Positions 57,997-64,000 of a DNA stretch of 64,000 nucleotides are shown here, piece by piece (position 1 is the first letter of the stretch; every line of letters starts with the position of its first letter). The notes under the pieces are model-generated. The model saw only the letters and a program-made list of their open reading frames with translations, made no database searches and was not told the origin of the DNA. Where the stretch lies: the NCBI GenBank assembly GCA_020161435.1, contig JAIUNV010000003.1:514567-578566 (forward strand), read 5' to 3'. This stretch comes from Bacteroidota bacterium. Its GTDB lineage: Bacteria; Bacteroidota; Bacteroidia; Chitinophagales; Chitinophagaceae. The position numbers and the translations under genes are program-made.

Positions 57997-58920
57997 CTAC
58001 ACCAGCTCAATATCAAACTGCACCAAATTCACAAACTGCTGAATGCGGGCATCAATTTCTGCTTTGGTGAGTTCCTGCATGCGTTGGGGGCCAAACTTTT
58101 CTACGCAGAAAGAAGCCATGGCCGAACCTACGATGATAGCGGTCTTCATATTTTGGAAGCTTATGTCGCCGGTTTTGGCTAGCCAGCCCATAAAGCCACC
58201 GGCAAATGTGTCGCCGGCACCAGTGGGGTCAAACACATCTTCCAGCGGCAGCGCCGGTGCAAAAAACACATGGTCTTCGTGGAAGAGCAAAGCTCCATGT
58301 TCGCCCTTCTTAATGATGAGGTATTTCGGACCCATGTCCATGATTTTGCGGGCCGCTTTTACCAGGCTAAACTCATTGGTAAGCTGGCGGGCTTCGCTAT
58401 CATTTACCAGCAGTACGTCTACCAATTTCAGGTTTACCATCAAATCGTCCCAAGCGGTGTCCATCCAAAAGTTCATGGTGTCGAGCACAATGAGTTTGGG
58501 GCGGGTGGTCAGTTGGTCTATCACTTGCTTTTGCAGCTTGGGCATCAGGTTGCCCAGCAGCAAAAACTCGCTGCCCTGATACGATTCGGGCACCTGCGGG
58601 TTAAAATCGGCCAGCACGTTCAGGTCTGTCACCAGCGTGTCGCGGCTGTTCATGTCGAGGTGGTAGCGACCGCTCCAAAAGAAAGAAGGCTTGTCGGCCA
58701 CTTTTTCTACACCGTCGGTTTGTACACCGCGGCTGTGCAGGTCGTCGAGAATGGCTTCTTCAAAATCATTGCCCACAATGCTGATTTGCTGTACGGGCTG
58801 TACAAAGTTGGCAGCGGCATAGGCTGCATAAGTGGCGCTTCCGCCTACAATTTTGTCTACTTTTCCGAAGGGCGTTTCAAGGGCGTCGTACGCCATGGTG
58901 CCTACCACAATTAATGACAT
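57997..58920 (-). CDS. PfkB family carbohydrate kinase
   Basis: A 307-residue kinase of the ribokinase/PfkB superfamily. The glycine-rich substrate motif (KIVGGSATYAAYAAANF) and the catalytic C-terminal motif (FDPTGAGDTFAGGFMGW) are intact. The tail continues for about 55 residues beyond it. It differs from the fructokinase of the sucrose operon throughout and has no sugar gene next to it. Substrates in the superfamily range from ribose and adenosine to sugar phosphates, so the substrate is left open. Confidence 0.85.
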   Translation of the reverse strand: MSLIVVGTMAYDALETPFGKVDKIVGGSATYAAYAAANFVQPVQQISIVGNDFEEAILDDLHSRGVQTDGVEKVADKPSFFWSGRYHLDMNSRDTLVTDLNVLADFNPQVPESYQGSEFLLLGNLMPKLQKQVIDQLTTRPKLIVLDTMNFWMDTAWDDLMVNLKLVDVLLVNDSEARQLTNEFSLVKAARKIMDMGPKYLIIKKGEHGALLFHEDHVFFAPALPLEDVFDPTGAGDTFAGGFMGWLAKTGDISFQNMKTAIIVGSAMASFCVEKFGPQRMQELTKAEIDARIQQFVNLVQFDIELV

Positions 58921-59033
58921 AGAGTAAATGTTTTACCGGCCGTTTTGAAATTTGGCCGTGCAAAGAAACTACTTTGAAGCCAAAGCCTTTCAGGATTGTG
59001 CCGCGGCCCCGATTTTTTGTGCAAATTGCCGGC

Positions 59034-59513
59034 ATGAACCGCATCGACACCCTCGTACAACAGCTGCAACTACTGCCCCATCCCGAAGGCGGCTTTTATG
59101 CCGAAACCTACCGCAGCGCCACGCTGGTGGCCACGGCCAATGGCCCACGCCCCATGAGCACGGCCATTTATTTTTTGCTAACGGCGGGCAATTTCTCCGC
59201 CTTTCACCGCATAGCCAGCGATGAAGGCTGGCACCACTACGAAGGCGATACGGTGCTGGTGCATGTGCTATCGCCGGAGGGCAATTACAGTTGCATTAAA
59301 CTGGGCAAGGGCGATGGCGAGCAACAGCAGGGCATGGTACCCGCCGGGCATTGGTTTGCCAGTGAAACAAGCGGCCCGCTTGGCTATGCACTGGTGGGCT
59401 GCACGGTGGCACCCGGTTTCGATTTTGCCGATTTTGAACTGGCAACCGCTGCGGCATTGAGCAGCGCTATGCCAGCACATCGGGTGTTGATTGAAAGACT
59501 GACCCGGCAATAA
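59034..59513 (+). CDS. Cupin-domain protein, DUF985
   Basis: A protein of 159 residues from ATG 59034 (MNRIDTLVQQLQLLPHPEGG). The upstream in-frame ATG at 58974 would add 20 residues with no family match. DUF985 features are visible: LLPHPEGGFYAETYRS, then TAIYFLLTAGNFSAFHRIASDEGWHHYEGD, and later VAPGFDFADFELA. The family is a single cupin barrel of unknown function. It is divergent from the PfkB gene and lies upstream of the methyltransferase gene but differs strongly from it in base composition. Confidence 0.85.
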   Translation: MNRIDTLVQQLQLLPHPEGGFYAETYRSATLVATANGPRPMSTAIYFLLTAGNFSAFHRIASDEGWHHYEGDTVLVHVLSPEGNYSCIKLGKGDGEQQQGMVPAGHWFASETSGPLGYALVGCTVAPGFDFADFELATAAALSSAMPAHRVLIERLTRQ

Positions 59514-59583
59514 AAAGACAAACTGTTATTGAATAAATAGATATTTGTTTGCTAATATTGTTAGCAGCCCAAAAATCAAACGA

Positions 59584-60582
59584 ATGACTTCATTAGAAAT
59601 ATGTGCAGGAGGTGGCGGACAAGCTCTAGGGCTAGAAATGGCAGGATTTGAGCATGTAGGCTTAGTAGAGATTGATGAACACGCTTGCCAAACATTGGTT
59701 TTAAATAGACCGCATTGGCATGTTGTTCAAGGCGACTTACGTAAGTTTTCTGGAAAACGTTACAAAGGGGTAGACTTACTTGCTGGTGGAGTTCCATGTC
59801 CTCCTTTCTCTGTAGCAGGTCAGCAGTTAGGAAATGACGATGAAAGGGATTTATTTCCCGAAGCATTACGATTGGTGAATGAAATTCAGCCAAAAGCTAT
59901 CATGCTTGAAAATGTGAGGGGACTTTTTGATCCGAAATTTGAATCATACAGGAAAGCCATCATTGCTCAACTTGCAGACTTAGGTTATTCATCTTCATGG
60001 AAGCTCATTCAATCATCAGACTTCGGGGTTCCTCAATTAAGACCCAGAACAATCTTAGTTGCTTTTAAAAGGAATATCATTAAACATTTCAATTGGCCTG
60101 AAAATATTGTTGAAGCCCCAACAGTGGGAGAATGCCTGTACGATTTAATGGGTGAAAACGGATGGAAAGATGTTGAAGCTTGGAAAAAGATTGCAAATAC
60201 AATTGCACCCACATTGGTTGGCGGTTCAAAAAAACATGGAGGTCCCGACCTTGGCCCAACAAGAGCAAAAAAATCTTGGGCAGTTTTAGGAGTTGATGGA
60301 TCAGGCATAGCCGACCAAGCGCCCCTAAAGGATTTTACCGGCAACCCCAAACTTACAGTACGTATGACAGCAAGAATCCAAGGCTTTCCTGATTCTTGGC
60401 GTTTCGCTGGTAAGAAAACCGCATCCTATCGGCAAGTAGGAAATGCATTTCCTCCTCCTGTTGCTGCCTCAATTGGAAAAGAAATTTTCAAAGCTTTGGT
60501 ATCCTCGCTAACTCAACAAAATGAAAAGAAAATCAACACTGCTACAGCAAGAAAGAAGCAAGTTTCACCAGTCGCTTCTTAA
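59584..60582 (+). CDS. DNA (cytosine-5) methyltransferase of an NgoMIV-like system
   Basis: Protects host DNA by methylating cytosine, probably within GCCGGC. Start ATG 59584, 332 residues. The C5-methyltransferase motifs occur in order: I (EICAGGGGQALGLEMAG), IV with catalytic Cys72 (GGVPCPPFSVAGQQ), VI (MLENVRG), VIII (PQLRPRTILV), IX (RMTARIQGFPDSW) and X (RQVGNAFPPPVAASIG). The target-recognition region between VIII and IX is short. It overlaps the restriction gene by 62 bp. Both genes are visibly AT-richer than their neighbours, a sign of transfer. Confidence 0.92.
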   Translation: MTSLEICAGGGGQALGLEMAGFEHVGLVEIDEHACQTLVLNRPHWHVVQGDLRKFSGKRYKGVDLLAGGVPCPPFSVAGQQLGNDDERDLFPEALRLVNEIQPKAIMLENVRGLFDPKFESYRKAIIAQLADLGYSSSWKLIQSSDFGVPQLRPRTILVAFKRNIIKHFNWPENIVEAPTVGECLYDLMGENGWKDVEAWKKIANTIAPTLVGGSKKHGGPDLGPTRAKKSWAVLGVDGSGIADQAPLKDFTGNPKLTVRMTARIQGFPDSWRFAGKKTASYRQVGNAFPPPVAASIGKEIFKALVSSLTQQNEKKINTATARKKQVSPVAS

Positions 60583-61384
60583 TGATATTTTGACTATAGA
60601 TAAAAATGGTATCCCAAGTAATGCTGATAAAGACCAAAAATCTAGTGTTGATTTTGCCACTAGTATTGCAAACCAATTATCTGCAAATAATGGAGCGAGA
60701 TTATCCGGCCAATCATCGGGTAACAAGTTTGAAAATGCGGTTGCAAGTTTCCTGACTAACACATTCTTAAAACTTGAACATTTAAGGCCAGGAAAATGGG
60801 ATATTATAAAAGTTGGTTCTCGTAGAAGAGACGTAATTTCTTCCTACACTCAATATGAACATTTAGAGACTTTAAGCAAGCTCTCTAAACAAAATGTTTC
60901 TTTAGCGGCCTCATTAGGCAATGACTATTCCATATCTCCAGACGTGATAATTACTAGAGAAAGAGAAGCTGACAGCAATATCAATAAACCATTCCCAATT
61001 GTAGATGAGCATCTTGCGCTACTATCTGATTTAAGGTTGATTTCTGGGGTCTCGCATTTTCTTCATGCAAGCATTTCAACCAAATGGACGCTAAGAAGTG
61101 ACAGGGCTCAGAATGCAAGATCAGAAGCATTGAATTTACTTAGAAACAGAAAGGGAAGGTCTCCTCATATTGTTGTGGTTACCGGTGAACCAACACCTAG
61201 TCGATTAGCATCCATTGCATTAGGAACAGGTGATATCGACTGTGTTTATCATTTTGCACTTCCTGAATTGCAAAATGCAGTCTTACATAGTCAAAACGAT
61301 GAGGCTTTGAATATGCTAAACATTATGGTAGATGGGAAAAGACTTAAGGATATTGCTGATTTGCCATTAGACCTTGCTGTTTAG
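60521..61384 (+). CDS. Type II restriction endonuclease, NgoMIV family
   Basis: Cleaves unmethylated DNA, probably at G^CCGGC. The 287-residue sequence resembles NgoMIV of Neisseria, as I recall that sequence, along its whole length, most strongly in SISTKWTLRSDRAQNARSE, RNRKGRSPHIVVVT and EPTPSRLASIALGTGDIDCV. Residues equivalent to the NgoMIV catalytic set (E70, D140, K187, E201) are E71, D141, K188 and E202. The DNA-reading R-S-D-R is at 192-195. The residue before the catalytic Lys is Thr rather than the Cys of NgoMIV. The start overlaps the methyltransferase end by 62 bp. Confidence 0.92.
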   Translation: MKRKSTLLQQERSKFHQSLLNDILTIDKNGIPSNADKDQKSSVDFATSIANQLSANNGARLSGQSSGNKFENAVASFLTNTFLKLEHLRPGKWDIIKVGSRRRDVISSYTQYEHLETLSKLSKQNVSLAASLGNDYSISPDVIITREREADSNINKPFPIVDEHLALLSDLRLISGVSHFLHASISTKWTLRSDRAQNARSEALNLLRNRKGRSPHIVVVTGEPTPSRLASIALGTGDIDCVYHFALPELQNAVLHSQNDEALNMLNIMVDGKRLKDIADLPLDLAV

Positions 61385-61400
61385 TTCCAAGATTTTCCAC

Positions 61401-62513
61401 TCAGCTACCCGCTTTCACATTCCGCATCATGTCTGCTTCTTTGGCGGCATCGTAGTCGGGCATGCTGCGGTAGGCCCTGAAAATTTTCTTGGCTTCATCC
61501 ACATCGTCATCTACCCACTTGAGACCGGCGAGGTAGAGCAACACATCGCCAAAAACTGCCTTAGTAGGATATAGTTTTTCGAGTAGTGCAATGCAGGTTT
61601 TGCGGTCATCATTATTTAGCGCCATAATAGCCCGGTGAAAATCCAATGACGGGTCTTTGCCCACCAGCGAATCAAGTTGGTTGACTTTAACCATCGAACT
61701 ATCATAATTGTAGCGAAACGAATGATAAATCAGCTGAAGCATACACCTGTCGGTAGGGGTATGATGGTAGGACTGATATTGCTGCAGTAGTTTGGTTTCA
61801 CGGGCAGTATCGCCCAATAAACGGCTGGCTTGTATGGCGGGCAGCAGGGTCGTTTTCCAGGCTTGCACAGCACCGGGCAAGGCATCAAATACCGCCAGCA
61901 CCCCCTCGTTATCACCTTCTCTTTGCTTTTGCTGCATGTCTTCTTTCAGTTCCATGTAGTAAGCCTTGTGCTGATTGATTTTGCCGCCACCGCTATGCAA
62001 AAATTTGGTTTCCTGAGCAAATGTTTCGGCCAGTGTTTCACCTGTCATAAAAATGAATACATCTGCCACTTTCACTTTGCCGTCCCGCTTCATCAATATC
62101 ATGTCGTGATAGTTGAGGCCGCCTTCAGGAGTGTATAACCTAAACCGGGCTACTTGCTTGCCATCTTGCTGTACCATACGCAGCAATCGGTAATGACCAG
62201 ACTTTCCTTTTGATTGTACAATAGTAGAACCCAACTTTTTGGCATCTCTGAAAATATCGAGGTTGCGGATATCCGGATGGTTAGCTTCCATATACAGCGC
62301 ATCGGCAAAGCATTGACGAAAAGCTTCTTCATCAATATTATCGCTCAAAAAAGATGCATCGTCTTTTGCCAAATGTTGCTCAAGCTCCTGCGCAAACTTC
62401 GTGGCTTCTTCCGCAGTTAATGACGTATAAGGATCAGGACTGCTGCAAGAGAACACAGCTATCGAAAAAACAGCCACCACAAGCTTTGGCAAAATGCTAC
62501 GAACAATAAACAT
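61401..62513 (-). CDS. Lipoprotein of unknown function with TPR-like C-terminus
   Basis: A 370-residue lipoprotein (lipobox AVFSC). The middle region (HYRLLRMVQQDGKQVARFRL, then LNYHDMILMKRDGKVKVADV) has a DUF3887/NTF2-like beta pattern. The C-terminal half, with LPAIQASRLLGDTARETKLL and DFHRAIMALNNDDRKTCIAL, is helical and TPR-like. I do not recognise a named family. It is convergent with the restriction gene, with 16 bp between them. Confidence 0.7.
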   Translation of the reverse strand: MFIVRSILPKLVVAVFSIAVFSCSSPDPYTSLTAEEATKFAQELEQHLAKDDASFLSDNIDEEAFRQCFADALYMEANHPDIRNLDIFRDAKKLGSTIVQSKGKSGHYRLLRMVQQDGKQVARFRLYTPEGGLNYHDMILMKRDGKVKVADVFIFMTGETLAETFAQETKFLHSGGGKINQHKAYYMELKEDMQQKQREGDNEGVLAVFDALPGAVQAWKTTLLPAIQASRLLGDTARETKLLQQYQSYHHTPTDRCMLQLIYHSFRYNYDSSMVKVNQLDSLVGKDPSLDFHRAIMALNNDDRKTCIALLEKLYPTKAVFGDVLLYLAGLKWVDDDVDEAKKIFRAYRSMPDYDAAKEADMMRNVKAGS

Positions 62514-62670
62514 AACGCAGGTTTAAAAGAAATGGAAAGGTAGGGCATTTATGCATCTGCCTTGCGAATGGTTGGCAGTTGTTGGTTGATGGTTGGTGGG
62601 AAGAAGATGTTAGATGTTAGTAAGCATCCTTGAAAATCTACTTTCATCTTCTCCATCAGTGTTCTGCAAA

Positions 62671-62696
62671 ATTTCCCCCTCCGGGGGCAGGGGGCT
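62671..62696. repeat. REP-like G/C palindrome after the aminotransferase gene
   Basis: ATTTCCCCC, TCC, GGGGGCA, GGGGGCT in order, immediately downstream of the aminotransferase stop codon. It matches the copy inside the trehalase gene at 49084-49110. It could also act as a terminator hairpin on the minus strand. Confidence 0.6.
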
Positions 62697-62698
62697 AA

Positions 62699-63844
62699 TC
62701 AGCACATTTTCTTTAACCGTTCTACAGCTGCTTCCAGCGTCGTTTCTTTTTTAGCGAAGCAAAAACGCAACACTCTGTGATCATCGCCATCTACATAAAA
62801 CGCCGATGCAGGTATGGTGGCCACACCACATTCTTTCACCAACCGCATGGCCATGTTTGTATCGCTTTCATGGCTGATGTTGGCATAGCTGTACATTTCG
62901 AAATAGCTGCCAAAAGATGGCACTTCTTCAAAAGGTGTGGCTTGCATGAGCTGCCGGAAATAATCCCGCTTGGCTTGTAGCTGACCACTCAGGCGTAGGT
63001 AAGGTTCTTCCGGCTGCAGGTACTGCGCCAGTGCCACCTGCGCCGGGCTGTGGCAGCTAAAACAATTGAACTGATGTACTTTCCGAAACTCTTTTGTAAA
63101 AGCAGGCGGTGCTATGCAGTAGCCTAATTTCCAACCGGTGCAGTTGTACACTTTACCAAAACTAAACGACACAAAGCTGCGTTCGTATAAATCGGGGTAG
63201 CGCAGCATGCTCTGATGTTGGCGGCCATCAAATATGAGGTGCTCGTACACTTCATCACTCATGATGAGGATATTGGTGCCAGCTACCGTACTACGGAGTT
63301 GTGCAATGTCGGCTTCGCTCAGCACAGCACCCGTGGGGTTGTGTGGCGAATTGAGCAGTATCATTTTGGTACGTGGTGTAATGGCCTTGCGTACCGCCGC
63401 CCAATCAATGCTGTAATCGGGAAACTGCAATGGTATGCGAACGACTTTGCCACCGTTGATTTCAATGTTCGGAATGTAACTGTCGTAGGCAGGTTCAAAC
63501 ACAATGACTTCATCGCCTTGGCCAATGGCAGCAGTGATGGCACTGTAGATGGCATAGGTACCGCCGGGTGTAATGGTAATTTCTGTATCGGGATGAATGG
63601 TAGTGCCATACAACCGCTGCACTTTTTGGGCAATGGCTTCCCGCAGTGCCAAATGCCCGGGCATGGGTGCATATTGGTTGTAGTCATCTTGCATGGCTTT
63701 GCTCACCAAATCGGTCAATGCTTCATCCATGGGATAATCGGGAAAGCCCTGACCAAGGTTGATGGCGTTGTGCTCCGTAGCCAAAGCACTCATGACGGTA
63801 AATATGGTGGTGCCAACATTTGGCAGTTTGGATTGTAACATCAT
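62699..63844 (-). CDS. ybdL: Methionine aminotransferase-type PLP enzyme
   Basis: A fold-type I aminotransferase of 381 residues. The substrate-binding N-term (NAINLGQGFPDYPMDEALTD), the PLP-binding Asn region (LLNSPHNPTGAVLS), Asp-Tyr pocket (ILIMSDEVYEHLIFDG), PLP lysine in SFSFGKVYNCTGWKLGY, and the C-terminal Arg motif (HRVLRFCFAKKE) are all visible. The SFGK-x6-GWKLGY form is typical of YbdL/kynurenine-aminotransferase-like methionine aminotransferases, which act in methionine salvage. Other amino donors are possible. M1 and M2 are adjacent starts. Divergent from the DoxX-like gene. Confidence 0.85.
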   Translation of the reverse strand: MMLQSKLPNVGTTIFTVMSALATEHNAINLGQGFPDYPMDEALTDLVSKAMQDDYNQYAPMPGHLALREAIAQKVQRLYGTTIHPDTEITITPGGTYAIYSAITAAIGQGDEVIVFEPAYDSYIPNIEINGGKVVRIPLQFPDYSIDWAAVRKAITPRTKMILLNSPHNPTGAVLSEADIAQLRSTVAGTNILIMSDEVYEHLIFDGRQHQSMLRYPDLYERSFVSFSFGKVYNCTGWKLGYCIAPPAFTKEFRKVHQFNCFSCHSPAQVALAQYLQPEEPYLRLSGQLQAKRDYFRQLMQATPFEEVPSFGSYFEMYSYANISHESDTNMAMRLVKECGVATIPASAFYVDGDDHRVLRFCFAKKETTLEAAVERLKKMC

Positions 63845-63908
63845 GTAGCAAACCTATAGGATTATCAAAACGAATGGTCAGTAATCGATGCTGGTCTGAT
63901 GAATTTTT

Positions 63909-64000
63909 ATGCAAGAAGCTACACAAAAAAAACCGTGGAGTGCATGGCTGATGGCGGCTGCTTATTTTCTGGCAGGCATCAATCATTTTCGGGTTCCTGA
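63909..64000 (+). CDS. DoxX-like membrane protein, cut by the right edge
   Basis: ATG 63909 opens a frame reading MQEATQKKPWSAWLMAAAYF, then LAGINHFRVP, and running off the window. A first membrane helix followed by GxNHFxxP matches the DoxX/DoxD-like family, which has HF-x-P-x-FY at this point. Only 30 residues are visible. Confidence 0.5.
   Translation, partial: MQEATQKKPWSAWLMAAAYFLAGINHFRVP

Overview
The window is chromosomal DNA of a member of the phylum Bacteroidota, most likely family Chitinophagaceae (order Chitinophagales). The evidence is two SusC/SusD outer-membrane nutrient-uptake systems, SusE-type lipoproteins, the gliding lipoprotein GldH, BatD, CRTAC1-type FG-GAP lipoproteins, a Bacteroidota-type IS200/RAYT transposase and many lipoproteins with N-terminal lipoboxes. 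I saw no rRNA, tRNA, prophage or CRISPR locus. Genus and species cannot be read from the sequence.

Layout. 1-11.4 kb is mostly housekeeping: the end of a plug/TonB-domain protein, a DacB-type lipoprotein, a decayed K+ channel, a CPA2 antiporter, an arginase-fold protein with altered metal-ligand motifs, BatD, a two-component system, GldH and YicC. 11.4-22.2 kb is a starch-type utilisation locus, all on the minus strand: a Nudix-fold regulator, a secreted GH13 amylase, SusC, SusD and two SusE-like lipoproteins. An inverted repeat TGTGTA-N5-TACAyr occurs before the regulator, the amylase and susC, which suggests one autoregulated regulon. 22.3-26.7 kb holds ligA, a DUF2461 gene, a small membrane protein and asd. 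asd is preceded by an 18-codon leader peptide rich in Lys and Thr and by mutually exclusive hairpins, an apparent classical attenuator.

26.9-50.4 kb looks like a second sugar locus: a LacI regulator, susC (broken by a one-base shift), susD, two tandem FG-GAP/UnbV lipoproteins, an array of palindromic REP elements beside a frameshifted RAYT transposase, a secreted GH65 enzyme, two vanadium-haloperoxidase/PAP2-type lipoproteins flanking a putative outer-membrane barrel, and a GH37 trehalase. The two hydrolases point to alpha-glucobioses such as trehalose. The FG-GAP and haloperoxidase proteins have no obvious place in that pathway and are the part least explained by known biology. 50.4-54.7 kb is a compact sucrose operon on the minus strand: an SLC45/GPH-like transporter, fructokinase and amylosucrase. 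54.8-64 kb holds a lamin-tail-domain secreted protein, lipoproteins, a PfkB kinase, a cupin, an AT-rich restriction-modification pair closely resembling NgoMIV (GCCGGC), a methionine aminotransferase and the start of a DoxX-like gene at the right edge.

All functions are inferred from motifs read by eye; no database search was run. Several reading frames are broken at or near homopolymer runs (K+ channel, susC2), so assembly error must be excluded before they are called pseudogenes.
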